Positions 35,264 to 44,794 of a stretch of 64,000 bases of DNA are shown piece after piece. This DNA is from Caryophanales bacterium (GTDB lineage Bacteria > Bacillota_I > Bacilli_A > RF39 > UBA660): assembly GCA_016282375.1 (NCBI GenBank), contig JAEEKI010000014.1:1-64000 (forward strand), in the 5' to 3' direction. The notes under the pieces are model-generated. The model was not told where the DNA came from. It searched no databases and was given only the letters and a program-made list of their open reading frames with translations. Each line of letters begins with the position of its first letter. The stretch's first letter is position 1. Made by a program: the position numbers and the translations under genes.

Positions 35264-36373
35264 CTATAGTGAATCAATACTAACTTCACTATTTGTCTTA
35301 TTCCCTTCAGGTGTATCTTCCTCAACAAAATAATCTGCTTTAAGAATTTTACCTTGGGCACCAAAGTAATCTCTTAAATACTTGGTTGGATTTTTAAACG
35401 ATACCGTACCGTCCAACCCTTTTTGATAGATAATATTTGATCGAGCAACATTTTGATCATCAACATAGAATTCACACACTTCTACTATTTCTCTTTGAAA
35501 TCTTTGAAGTTCCGCGCTCATATACCCTTTAACATGAACACCAATTTGCACATATCTGTGAATTGATTTTAAAAACTGGTCAATATCTTGACTACCCTCC
35601 AATAAGGAGTAAAGACGCATTGGTATATTTTGAGCTTTATCGGAGTGAATTGTTGATATAATGTTGTGTCCTGAAGAAATTGAATTTCGAACGGCTGTAA
35701 CTGCTTCAGCAGAACGAACCTCGGATAGTAGTATCCACTTTGGATTTTGCCGCATACAAGTTACCAATACATCTGAATAAGAAGCAATGTTATTTGTTTT
35801 CATAGCAACAATATCACGGTGTGGAAATATACGATCTAAGTGAAGTTCTAGTGTATCCTCAATCGTTATGATTTTTTCATTATTCTCTGTATTTGAAGCT
35901 AAATACTTAACAAGTTCGGTTTTACCTGAACCAGTTTCTCCACTAACAATGATATTGCAGTGAGCTTTAACACAGGCTATTAAAAAATCATGTAAATTTT
36001 CAGTAACATATTTTTCATCTAATAATTTAGCTTTATTTAATCTTATTTTAGCAGGAGTTTTTCTCAAAACGCAAGCGATACCATTCGTAGCAATTGACTC
36101 ATGAACAAAGTTCAAACGTAGTTCTGCTCCCTCGGCGTCGAGGAATGGGTGCGCCATATTAAATGTTACACCCATTACGTTAGAACATTGAAATGCTAAT
36201 TTTTCCATTAAAGCATTATTAATTGCGGGTCTTTCAACACTATATATACCTTTATCCAATGTTTTTAGCCATATTTGACCGCCATTGGAATAAGATACGT
36301 CGGTTACATTATCATCATTTAAGAATTCAGATAATGGTCCAAAATCTAATTGTGAAAATATAGCATCTTTCAC
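35264..36373 (-). CDS. tadA: TadA/CpaF-type secretion ATPase
   Basis: The protein is 369 residues. It is a VirB11/CpaF ATPase with Walker A S-G-E-T-G-S-G-K-T-E, the Asp box I-T-I-E-D-T-L-E-L, Walker B I-L-L-S-E-V-R and the His box G-H-N-I-I-S-T-I-H-S-D. It powers pilus assembly from the cytoplasm. The start codon is GTG (36373) with GGAG nine bases upstream. It is shorter than many CpaF proteins, lacking the extended N-terminal three-helix bundle. Confidence 0.92.
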   Translation of the reverse strand: MKDAIFSQLDFGPLSEFLNDDNVTDVSYSNGGQIWLKTLDKGIYSVERPAINNALMEKLAFQCSNVMGVTFNMAHPFLDAEGAELRLNFVHESIATNGIACVLRKTPAKIRLNKAKLLDEKYVTENLHDFLIACVKAHCNIIVSGETGSGKTELVKYLASNTENNEKIITIEDTLELHLDRIFPHRDIVAMKTNNIASYSDVLVTCMRQNPKWILLSEVRSAEAVTAVRNSISSGHNIISTIHSDKAQNIPMRLYSLLEGSQDIDQFLKSIHRYVQIGVHVKGYMSAELQRFQREIVEVCEFYVDDQNVARSNIIYQKGLDGTVSFKNPTKYLRDYFGAQGKILKADYFVEEDTPEGNKTNSEVSIDSL

Positions 36374-36413
36374 GCTGAGTCACTCCTTATTATTTTTTTA
36401 TTTCTTTTGATTT

Positions 36414-37184
36414 TTACTCTTCTGGTATTTCAGCAGACTTAGCAAGAATAAAGTTCTTCAAGTATTCATATGTCTTAATTTCACCAGGTAATTTTGAGTA
36501 ATTCTTGTTTCTTGGTACCGGAACAATTGTAATATTATTAATGAAAGTTGCCTTTGACAATAATTCGTACATATCATCAGGTACAGCGAACAATAATTCT
36601 GCAGGTGTACGAGGTGGTTGAGAATCAAATACTGGTCTACCAGTTCCATCTCTAACATCTAATACTGTAATTTTTTCAACGAATTTACCAAATAGAATTT
36701 TATTATTATCATCTACTGCTTTTAAATATAAGTCGATAATATCACCAGGATAGATTGAGTTTCCATAAGTGGTATGAATATCTACCTTTATTCCTGAAAT
36801 AGTATGTCCGTCAGGAATATTATCAAAAATAGTATTTGGTAGTTCTTCCTTTTTTACAACTTGGCTTTTATAAAATAATCCGCCAACGGGAATTGATGTT
36901 CCCGTTGTAACATATTTACCAACAATTTGGTTTTTATCTCTGATAATATCAACTTTGCTTAGAAATTTACTATTAACCTCAATCCAGCCAATATCCTCTT
37001 CCTTTATTTGTTCTGTAGCACCAATAGCATTTAGAGCATATGGTACCTTAGTTGGAGATATTGCTGTACCAACACGGTAATTATAGAATCCCCATAATAC
37101 CAAAACACCAGCAATAACACCTAAAATAGTAACCGTATTTTTATTCGCTACAAATCTTTTAAACGTATTAATTAAACTTCCCAT
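36414..37184 (-). CDS. cpaB: CpaB/RcpC-like SAF-domain pilus assembly protein
   Basis: The protein is about 256 residues. It has one N-terminal membrane helix (about 17-37), then a SAF domain (I-K-E-E-D-I-G-W-I ... I-V-G-K-Y-V-T-T-G-T-S-I-P-V-G) and a second domain with Y-P-G-D-I-I-D-L-Y. This is typical of CpaB/RcpC proteins that gate or cap Tad pili. The start is the ATG at 37184 behind GGAGG; longer in-frame versions overlap the preceding gene. Confidence 0.82.
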   Translation of the reverse strand: MGSLINTFKRFVANKNTVTILGVIAGVLVLWGFYNYRVGTAISPTKVPYALNAIGATEQIKEEDIGWIEVNSKFLSKVDIIRDKNQIVGKYVTTGTSIPVGGLFYKSQVVKKEELPNTIFDNIPDGHTISGIKVDIHTTYGNSIYPGDIIDLYLKAVDDNNKILFGKFVEKITVLDVRDGTGRPVFDSQPPRTPAELLFAVPDDMYELLSKATFINNITIVPVPRNKNYSKLPGEIKTYEYLKNFILAKSAEIPEE

Positions 37185-37198
37185 TTTATCCTCCTTCT

Positions 37199-37921
37199 TT
37201 AATAGCATCTACCATTATCTAGTAAGTCTTTAAACATTGCATATTCGCCTTCGATTACTTGTGTATTATCTGTTATATCATAGGCAACACAATATTCCTT
37301 CGAAGCATCGAAACGTCTTACTGATACGCCTTCACTTGTTGGAATACCACATCTGTAGACCTTGAATTGATATTCGGTTCCTAAAATATAAGTTACACAA
37401 ACTCGAGAACCAAACTCCGCTAATTTAGCTCCATCATCTGATATTAAACTATTGTAATCAGTATAACTACCTGACACAACTTTACTTGATGTTACTGTTG
37501 ACTTAGAGACAACATCTACCGTTGAAGCTTCTAAAATAGCATCAATCTTGTTAACTATATCAAATGAGTCAGAATTACCAAATACACTAAATGAATTAGA
37601 ACTACTTGATACTTTAACACCAACCTTTGGTGGTGCTTCATATATTTCTGTAAACTCGATATCGTATACTGTAGATAGAGACGCTTCTTCAGCAAACCTT
37701 CTGATAAATGATTCATAGAACTTTTCTTTATTTATCTTAGGCTCACCGTATTCACGGTAATAACCTATATCTACAGCATCTTCCATCGCAGCCTCAGTTA
37801 TTTCCTTTACGAGATAAAAATCTTGGGTGTTAGTTGAGGTGAAATTTTGAATTAATAACAGAACAACTATAATAAATATTCCTAATACTATTAACCAGTA
37901 TCCCCAATAAGCTTCCTTCAT
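37199..37921 (-). CDS. membrane-anchored pilus-locus protein (MKEA leader, DUF5411-like)
   Basis: The protein is 240 residues. M-K-E-A-Y-W-G-Y is followed by one membrane helix (about 8-28) and an ectodomain with a Ser-rich stretch near 105-125. The block E-A-A-M-x-D-A-V-D-x-x-Y-Y-R-E-Y-G resembles a DUF5411-type family as I recall it; this was not checked. Position suggests a minor pilin or assembly factor. GGAGGTGA precedes the ATG. Confidence 0.68.
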   Translation of the reverse strand: MKEAYWGYWLIVLGIFIIVVLLLIQNFTSTNTQDFYLVKEITEAAMEDAVDIGYYREYGEPKINKEKFYESFIRRFAEEASLSTVYDIEFTEIYEAPPKVGVKVSSSSNSFSVFGNSDSFDIVNKIDAILEASTVDVVSKSTVTSSKVVSGSYTDYNSLISDDGAKLAEFGSRVCVTYILGTEYQFKVYRCGIPTSEGVSVRRFDASKEYCVAYDITDNTQVIEGEYAMFKDLLDNGRCY

Positions 37922-37936
37922 TATTTCACCTCCATA

Positions 37937-40900
37937 TTATTTCCATGATGGTCCAATGTCTGGAACACCATCATTGTTAACATCCAATGCGTTGTAAATA
38001 TAAATTGTCCAGTAATCATTTGTAACTATTTCTGTTTCTTGGTGTGGTAGTCTAGATGATAAACTGTAATAGTTAAATGCTGCACTTGTTCGAGCACTAT
38101 TTCTTCTTGCAACTACCTCACTATCAACGGCTCCCCAACCAATTAATTCATCAATGAATGAACTATAACAGAAAATATTTTGCATTACACATTGATTGTT
38201 TTTCCATGTGTATCCAGCACTCTCGCAAGAAGTTAAATTACCATATTTTCCAACTATTTCGTAATCATAGCACTCAAGTGTTTCGTTATTATAACTACCT
38301 CTATTATTTGATGATTGCTCACGATTATATTCTCGAACTCTTCTTGCAACTGCAGGTGTTAATGTAACTTTGAAATCATAACTTTCAACGTCACGTAATT
38401 CCGTAGGTGTTAATCCTTCAACATTGGCTATATTAGCCCTTGCTTCAATCTCTGAAATTGTATTAGCTGCTTTACGTGCTACAAGTACATTAGCAGCATT
38501 ATTAACATCCCAGTTGTAACCCATTTGTCGATCATTGATATTAACTCTTGCTGGGGTTATTGCATTGAAATTAAGCATAAATTGAACCTTAGTTTCTGTT
38601 TCTGATTCTGGTTCAAAGTTAATTATACAGTTAATACAGAATACCGTACAATTTGGACACTTACAATTATAGTTATATTCACAGATTGAACCGTCAGCAT
38701 TCAAACCACTTGGATTACCACAAACTAAATTTAGTACTTCTTCACTAGATGAATATAAATCACATGAATCAGGATCATAGTTTTGACCATCACATGCATA
38801 GTAAGCTTCTGCTTCTTTTACACAATATTTTGGTCCGCCAGAACCAGGTCCTGGACAAACACGAGCTTTACATTCATTTACGGTTTCAAGTGGCATACAT
38901 TCAACCGTTAAATCATGAACATTTCCTGAATTATCCGTACATGTATTTTCAGATACGACATATGTACATGCATATGCATTATTATCTAAAGAATCTCCGT
39001 TGCTGGTTGTTGTTGGAGCCCCTTCTTCTTCATGGACTTTTTGAACAACAGCCGATCCACTTGTACCGTATATTCTTCCAAGTTTATAGCCTTCAGAGAA
39101 GAACTTTCCAATCTTATCTATTGATAGAATATAGAAATATGTTCCTTGTGGTGTATTAATACTAACTGGTAACCCTTTTACTTGATCGTAATTATGATCA
39201 GGTGCTGTTTCATCCAATCCATAGATTTCAACTGCTCCATCAGTATGGTGTGAATAGAATACTCTAGCAGTATCATAATCACCAGAAGCAACGGCAACTT
39301 TGTGAACGTAAGATAAATTAGTTATTTGATAAGGCTTTTCACCGCATGATACATTACCTAAGTCATCCTCTTCACAACTAAAGTACCATTCTACAGTGTA
39401 TGTTACTGTATCTAATGGATTACTACATTTATAAGTCTTAGTATCTAAATCGCCATCTTTACAATATTCTGTAACGTTAGCTTCATCACCATTTAATAAT
39501 TCAACAGTGGTAGTTTCCACACAGTTTGTGCTTCCGGCACGACATTTTTCAGCTTGTACTTCTTCAGTAACAACTTGCATTACATCACAACTAGTACCAC
39601 CGTTACAAGATTTACTTCTTACTTCGTCAATCCATTTTGGAACACTAATATTATCAGGCTCTGGTTCATTATAACTATATTTTACTTCTGGTTCAAAGTC
39701 TAAAATCATGTCCCAGAAATGGTTAGATTCATCATAAGAGTCAGAATATATTTCATGGCTATTATGGTCACCCATACATCCATTATATTGGTCAATTTTT
39801 ATTTTTAATTCTCTAACCGCAGCTTTTAATTCATCATATGCATTAGTTGCCCTAGTTTCGTATGCTGCTTTGTAATTATTTTCATAATCTTCCTCTGCAG
39901 TCACAATATCACATGAATATGTCTCATTTTCGCATAAATGCCATGAATTATAACTACAACTTCCCCAATTGTTAGATCTAACATAACCGAATGTTGTAGC
40001 ATCATCTGGTCTAGTCGTTGTAGAAACATTTCCATCATCATCGACTGTGTAATAATCACCTTTTAGATTAATCCTATAAATATCTACCGATTCTGGATTA
40101 TCGTAGTAGTAATTCATACCACATTCGTAATCAGTTATATATGGATATGGATCATAAAGTGGATATTCTCTACATGTCGTTGCATAGCAGTAATCTGTTC
40201 TTACATATTCCCAAACTGTGTTGTCATACATATTAACATTAGATAACTCTCTATTCTTAAGCCATTTGTTATATGCCTCAACAATTTTCTTTTGAGCTTC
40301 AACCATATCTTGGTCAAATTTTTCTTTATTAACTTTTGATGAGTAACAATCTTGTTGACCTTTGATACTCATATTAACTTTAAAATATCTTCCGTTATCA
40401 ACATATTGCTTATATGGAAGAGTAAATTCATAGTCTTCCTTACAATAAACTGCACAATATGGGTTGTCACCTACAAGTGATGAATATTCTGAATCAATCA
40501 ATTGAATAGGATTGTCAGCGTAATCTTTTTCTGGATCTATAACACATCTAAGAATTTGTAATTCATCATCTTTTACGCCTTCTTTATATGAATACTTAAC
40601 TGTATTACTAGCAACATCAATTTCAGCATCATCAGAACAAATTGCCGGAACATCAGTATCTGGTTCACATGGTTCATCTCTAGGACCATCAATAGCATCT
40701 TTTAATGATACGCTAACTGAGGTTTCTAAAGATCCTTTAACTTCATAAACAGCAAATCTTTGCGTACTATTAACATTATTATAGGCAGCCTCTAAAATCG
40801 CACCACTTAATACTTTAGTCCCCGGCGTTATAGCGGCATCTGGAACTTTATAGGTAATGTTAACTACAGCATTTGATGTTTTAGTTCCATCAGCGGCGGT

Positions 40901-41881
40901 TACAAACCTAGCGTCAACTTCGTATGCTGCATAAACCGTTTTACTTGTATCAATTGCCCCAACAAGCTGTGTTGGTGAAAAATCATAATCTTCCCAATTA
41001 CTTGAGAAAGTATCAGCAAAGCCTAATTTTACAACATTAGTGCTGTTACAATCGCTACCAGAACAGCTTGCTGTAACATGATTAAGTAAATCAAATGCTG
41101 GGAAGTTCTTAACTGTAAAGGCAATTACGACAACTTTTTTATCACCTTCGCCGTTAATGACCGCAGATTCAACAGCACCTAATTCGGTTAATTTGATGTC
41201 ACCATTTTTATAATCTATCGCTGCTTGTAATGCCTCGCCAACCAATGTTAGTGCTGGAGTAATATCTCCTTCATTTGCGTAGTATATGTCAGGCGAACTA
41301 ATACCATATTGGGAAAGAATATATGACGCACCATGGCCAGTTAATTGTGTATACTTAGATTCTAAACCATTTTCAGTAATATATTTATATGCTGTAGTAG
41401 CGTAACTTTTGACAATATTAACATATTTGTTATATGAAGCATCATTTATGAAATATGCCCGTTGAGGCATTCTTCCCCAACCTAATACCGCATCAGCATA
41501 AAGACGCATTGCGTGAGTCTTAATACCGTAATCAGTAGCGGTATGGCTATTAGCGCCACCACTACTTAAAATGTGTAAAATACCATAATCTTGAGGTTTA
41601 ATTGACTTATTTGAATCACTAACTAAAAGTCTTTTTACCCTATAAGACGTTGGTGTTGAGAAACCCGGGTCAATACAAAAGGCTGCTAACGACCCACCAA
41701 CCTTGTTGATGAAGTATCTATTGGTTGTATATGTGTCACCCGTATTAAATGTAATGTTGTTTACATAGTCACCTGAATCAGTTAGAGTATAAATTTCTCC
41801 GACCTCAAAAGCACGAACGTTTGTGATAAATAATAAACTAACAAAAAGTGCAATTAATATTTTTTTACTTATTCTTCTCAT
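37937..41881 (-). CDS. giant secreted Cys-rich adhesin, possible thioester domain
   Basis: The protein is 1314 residues. A signal peptide (about 1-24) is followed by an N-terminal domain with A-A-F-C69-I-D-P-G and Y-G-I-L-H-I-L, which resembles Gram-positive thioester (TQXA/TED) adhesin domains. A very Cys- and Tyr-rich body of about 1000 residues follows. There is no LPXTG motif, membrane anchor or obvious repeats, so it must be held by partners or be released. Placed at the head of the pilus locus it may be the tip adhesin; that is inference. It overlaps the upstream gene by ATGA. Confidence 0.75.
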   Translation of the reverse strand: MRRISKKILIALFVSLLFITNVRAFEVGEIYTLTDSGDYVNNITFNTGDTYTTNRYFINKVGGSLAAFCIDPGFSTPTSYRVKRLLVSDSNKSIKPQDYGILHILSSGGANSHTATDYGIKTHAMRLYADAVLGWGRMPQRAYFINDASYNKYVNIVKSYATTAYKYITENGLESKYTQLTGHGASYILSQYGISSPDIYYANEGDITPALTLVGEALQAAIDYKNGDIKLTELGAVESAVINGEGDKKVVVIAFTVKNFPAFDLLNHVTASCSGSDCNSTNVVKLGFADTFSSNWEDYDFSPTQLVGAIDTSKTVYAAYEVDARFVTAADGTKTSNAVVNITYKVPDAAITPGTKVLSGAILEAAYNNVNSTQRFAVYEVKGSLETSVSVSLKDAIDGPRDEPCEPDTDVPAICSDDAEIDVASNTVKYSYKEGVKDDELQILRCVIDPEKDYADNPIQLIDSEYSSLVGDNPYCAVYCKEDYEFTLPYKQYVDNGRYFKVNMSIKGQQDCYSSKVNKEKFDQDMVEAQKKIVEAYNKWLKNRELSNVNMYDNTVWEYVRTDYCYATTCREYPLYDPYPYITDYECGMNYYYDNPESVDIYRINLKGDYYTVDDDGNVSTTTRPDDATTFGYVRSNNWGSCSYNSWHLCENETYSCDIVTAEEDYENNYKAAYETRATNAYDELKAAVRELKIKIDQYNGCMGDHNSHEIYSDSYDESNHFWDMILDFEPEVKYSYNEPEPDNISVPKWIDEVRSKSCNGGTSCDVMQVVTEEVQAEKCRAGSTNCVETTTVELLNGDEANVTEYCKDGDLDTKTYKCSNPLDTVTYTVEWYFSCEEDDLGNVSCGEKPYQITNLSYVHKVAVASGDYDTARVFYSHHTDGAVEIYGLDETAPDHNYDQVKGLPVSINTPQGTYFYILSIDKIGKFFSEGYKLGRIYGTSGSAVVQKVHEEEGAPTTTSNGDSLDNNAYACTYVVSENTCTDNSGNVHDLTVECMPLETVNECKARVCPGPGSGGPKYCVKEAEAYYACDGQNYDPDSCDLYSSSEEVLNLVCGNPSGLNADGSICEYNYNCKCPNCTVFCINCIINFEPESETETKVQFMLNFNAITPARVNINDRQMGYNWDVNNAANVLVARKAANTISEIEARANIANVEGLTPTELRDVESYDFKVTLTPAVARRVREYNREQSSNNRGSYNNETLECYDYEIVGKYGNLTSCESAGYTWKNNQCVMQNIFCYSSFIDELIGWGAVDSEVVARRNSARTSAAFNYYSLSSRLPHQETEIVTNDYWTIYIYNALDVNNDGVPDIGPSWK

Positions 41882-42609
41882 AATGATTCTTTCCTTTTCT
41901 TAACAATCACAACTGTAGCAACCCCGCCAACAATTAATAATGTTGTTATAATTAATAAAGGTTTATGATCATCTATGAAATCGTATATTTTTTCCAGAAA
42001 ACCACGATGTTCATTGTTTGATGCACCACCATTTTTTTGTTTTTCATACGATAGTACTTGTGATTGAAATTGTTCAAAACTAACTTCTTCCGTAGTTATG
42101 TACTTTTGGCATAGATAATATTCTGGATTATTGTCACACAACAAGTAATCATAGTATGGATTTACTTTTGGTGTTGTAAAATAAATCACACGATAATTCT
42201 CACCAGAACAATTTGTTTTGGCAGATGAATATACTTTAAAAGTAAAATTGGTAATTGATTCTGCCTTATCATAGTCAAACGTTATAACGCCATCTTTAAC
42301 ATCACTATAATAATAGGTAGCACGGTCTCTTGTTACATTATTGCTTACATCAATATAAAAATTTTCACTCATATTTAATATTGTAATAGTGAAATAATTG
42401 TAGGTTGCAACGCAGTCTTCGCCACCACCTTCGCATGTATAAGTGCTTCGTTCAAGTTCGCCTACTTTTCCTTCATATTTTACTTTTATTTTTGCTGCTT
42501 CACTATTTAAATCAGCTTGTTCTTTATATGAACAGGCACTAGCAGCATTGGCATCACGATATGCGAATAATAAAAGTAATAGGATTAACAATTTCAAGTT
42601 TCTTTTCAT
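41878..42609 (-). CDS. surface protein with signal peptide and C-terminal anchor
   Basis: The protein is 243 residues. A signal peptide (about 1-22, ending A-N-A-A-S-A), a beta-rich ectodomain with several Cys pairs, a C-terminal membrane helix (about 217-236) and a K-K-R-K tail inside give a type I membrane protein. No sortase motif is seen. It is the first gene of the pilus operon and is translationally coupled to the giant adhesin, possibly anchoring it. AGAAGG precedes the ATG. Confidence 0.72.
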   Translation of the reverse strand: MKRNLKLLILLLLLFAYRDANAASACSYKEQADLNSEAAKIKVKYEGKVGELERSTYTCEGGGEDCVATYNYFTITILNMSENFYIDVSNNVTRDRATYYYSDVKDGVITFDYDKAESITNFTFKVYSSAKTNCSGENYRVIYFTTPKVNPYYDYLLCDNNPEYYLCQKYITTEEVSFEQFQSQVLSYEKQKNGGASNNEHRGFLEKIYDFIDDHKPLLIITTLLIVGGVATVVIVKKRKESL

Positions 42610-42636
42610 ATAATCATACCTTCTCTACTATTAAAA

Positions 42637-42665
42637 ATGATATCATACCGCAAGACTTTTTTCAA
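42637..42665 (-). promoter_or_regulatory. pilus operon promoter
   Basis: On the minus strand TTGAAA (42660-42665) and TATCAT (42637-42642) have a 17-bp spacer and a TGA extended -10. It ends 28 bases before the first gene of the pilus locus. Confidence 0.78.
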
Positions 42666-42764
42666 TAAAAAAGCAACTATACGTAAAAAAAATATTTATA
42701 TGAAATATTTTTTTAAATACTATGCAAAAATTTGATACAATTTTAATAGAAAGGACAACAAATA

Positions 42765-43529
42765 ATGAAAAAATTTTTACTTATCATCCTTCTTTTATTG
42801 ATTGCATTTTTTGGTTACTCTTTTGGTATTGCCCCCAAAATAATTACCATTAACGAATACTCCTTATCAAGTGAATTAATTCCAAGAGGCTTTGATGGAA
42901 GCAAGATAATTCATTTTTCTGATTTAAAATATGCCAATGATAGTCCTAAAATACTGGACAAATTAGTTGATATTATTAATGAACAAAATCCAGATCTAGT
43001 CTTTTTTACTGGTGATTTAATTGATGGAAAACTAACGACTAAAAATAAAACAGCATTATTAAATTCCTTAAAAAAAATACAAAGCAAATTAGGAAAATTT
43101 GCTATTTTAGGTGACAAAGATAATCAAACAAGTCAGGAAATACTTGAGACTACTGGATTTATGATTTTAAACGAAGAAATAAAAATATTTAATAATGATG
43201 TTACGCCAATTATCATATCAAATTATTGTAGTTATGAAGAACCGCCAGAAACCTATACCATTTGCTTAATTCATAAACCTGATGATATTGACAAGATGAC
43301 TAACTATATCTCTTCCTTAGTACTGGCTGGTCATGGACTTGGAGGTCAAATTCAACTACCATTTTGGGGTGCTTTAATCAAAGAATCTGGTGCCAAAAAA
43401 TATTCTAATCGCTATTATGAAATTGGTGATACCCAATTGTTTGTATCTAATGGTATTGGTAATGGTTCACTTAATGTACGTATTTTTAATGAACCATCAA
43501 TCAACCTTTATCGATTAAATAATGATTAA
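42765..43529 (+). CDS. metallophosphoesterase-like protein, metal ligands missing
   Basis: The protein is 254 residues. An N-terminal membrane helix (about 4-20) is followed by a calcineurin-like phosphoesterase domain of the YkuE type. The usual motifs D-x-H, G-D, G-N-H-[DE], H and G-H-x-H appear here as D53-L-K55, G83-D84, G116-D-K-D119, H170 and G189-H190-G-L192. Three metal-binding His are therefore replaced (by K, K and L). The fold is recognisable but the active site looks impaired, so this may be a pseudoenzyme. AAAGGA precedes the ATG. Confidence 0.8.
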   Translation: MKKFLLIILLLLIAFFGYSFGIAPKIITINEYSLSSELIPRGFDGSKIIHFSDLKYANDSPKILDKLVDIINEQNPDLVFFTGDLIDGKLTTKNKTALLNSLKKIQSKLGKFAILGDKDNQTSQEILETTGFMILNEEIKIFNNDVTPIIISNYCSYEEPPETYTICLIHKPDDIDKMTNYISSLVLAGHGLGGQIQLPFWGALIKESGAKKYSNRYYEIGDTQLFVSNGIGNGSLNVRIFNEPSINLYRLNND

Positions 43530-43564
43530 AAAAAGGAATGATTTCAATAGTCATTCCTTTTTTA
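43527..43564. terminator. bidirectional terminator
   Basis: AAAAAGGAATGA / TCATTCCTTTTT forms a 12-bp stem with a 9-base loop and flanking A and T runs. It separates the convergent phosphoesterase-like gene and the 43562 gene. Confidence 0.9.
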
Positions 43565-43849
43565 TAAATACTCAACAATATTAATGTTTTTTTCTAATTT
43601 GGCAATTAAATCATCACGATCATATTTCTCAAATATTTCTTTAAAATTACTGTTATCAAGTAAAAACATATCATAATATCTAATGAATATCTCTTGATAA
43701 TTTTTTACTCCTAAGTCACGAAGATAACCAATATTTTCTGATACCAGTTTTTCTTGTTTCTCAAGTAAAGATAGTATTTTATCGGGAGTATTATCAAGAA
43801 TTTCTGCAATTACATCAGGGCTAAAATTTAATTCTTCTAAATACTTCAT
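43562..43849 (-). CDS. small all-helical protein with mTERF-like repeats
   Basis: The protein is 95 residues and all helical. Two or three units resemble the mTERF motif: a turn such as L-x-F-S-P-D-V-I-x-x-I-L-x-x-T-P, then L-V-S-E-N-I-G-Y-L-R-D-L-G-V-K, then L-L-D-N-S-x-F. I recognise the pattern only by eye. It starts in an ATGA overlap with the 43846 gene and is the last of three co-transcribed genes. Confidence 0.65.
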   Translation of the reverse strand: MKYLEELNFSPDVIAEILDNTPDKILSLLEKQEKLVSENIGYLRDLGVKNYQEIFIRYYDMFLLDNSNFKEIFEKYDRDDLIAKLEKNINIVEYL

Positions 43850-44784
43850 GCTGCCCTCCCTAATTCAACATTCATGTTGTTAGCAAATTGCATTTCTTCA
43901 TCAATATACTTTTTAATTTGGACTTTTTCTTCTTCGGAAATATTTTTACCAAAAGTAATAGCCGCAAATATAATACTCGCATCAAGATTATCTTGATCAG
44001 TTGGTAGTAAATCACTTGTAACTAACTTTATGATATTGTCAGTTATTATGTCATTTAATTCATCAACACCATATACGGAGTATAGAATTCGACGAGTGCT
44101 ATCAGTTAAACGCTCGAATCTATCAAATGTTTCATCATTTAATGCTTGAACTTGTGGACTTTGAAGTATTTGTTCAAATACATTAACCTTAGAATTCTTT
44201 GATGCACTCTCAACTTTCTTAGCAGATTCTGCTTTTGGCTCATCAATCTTAGGAGGTTCCACATTAATGGTTTCTATCTTAGGTTCTTCAACTTTTGGAG
44301 GTTCTACCTTTGCTTTCTTTTTTTCTTTACCACTAATTTCCTTTAGATTTTTTTTAGCCATTTCAATGCCACCATATTTGCCAGTAAATCTGCGAATACT
44401 GAAAGGTACTTTGGAGTATTTACCCTCAGGCGTTTTATATGGTTCTGACATTCCTTTCATAGCTAGTAGATTACTGATTGCTGATTTGGAATTCATTCTT
44501 ATAAGTCTTTCACGATAAGCATCTAATTCATGAGCAATGTTCTCCATATCATTGATACGTTCATTAATTACATCATAGCCACTTGCTAAAACGCAAAAAT
44601 CGGCAGGTTCAACCAGAATCTTACCGTTACGAGGAACAATTATTTTTTTTGTAAGCAATAATCTTAAAATCTTCTCTAATTCTTCAATGCTAATAAGATT
44701 CAATGAAACGATATGCTTATAAGCAATCGGATACATATCTTCTGGGCAATTAAGAAGTTTTAATTTATCAGCAATGCTTTCCAT
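43846..44784 (-). CDS. helical protein with Lys/Pro/Glu linker, unknown
   Basis: The protein is 312 residues. An N-terminal helical domain (about 1-145) is followed by a Lys/Pro/Glu-rich low-complexity linker (about 150-200) with repeated E-P-P-K/E-P-K, and a helical C-terminal domain of about 110 residues. No signal or membrane helix is present. Middle gene of a three-gene operon with AAAGGA before its ATG. Function unknown. Confidence 0.7.
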   Translation of the reverse strand: MESIADKLKLLNCPEDMYPIAYKHIVSLNLISIEELEKILRLLLTKKIIVPRNGKILVEPADFCVLASGYDVINERINDMENIAHELDAYRERLIRMNSKSAISNLLAMKGMSEPYKTPEGKYSKVPFSIRRFTGKYGGIEMAKKNLKEISGKEKKKAKVEPPKVEEPKIETINVEPPKIDEPKAESAKKVESASKNSKVNVFEQILQSPQVQALNDETFDRFERLTDSTRRILYSVYGVDELNDIITDNIIKLVTSDLLPTDQDNLDASIIFAAITFGKNISEEEKVQIKKYIDEEMQFANNMNVELGRAA

Positions 44785-44794
44785 AAAATCCTTT

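Noticed and set aside
38749..39159. 136-residue open frame on the plus strand, His/Tyr/Leu-rich
   Set aside because: It is antisense to the giant Cys-rich adhesin; its composition mirrors the Asp/Cys/Tyr codons of the real gene.
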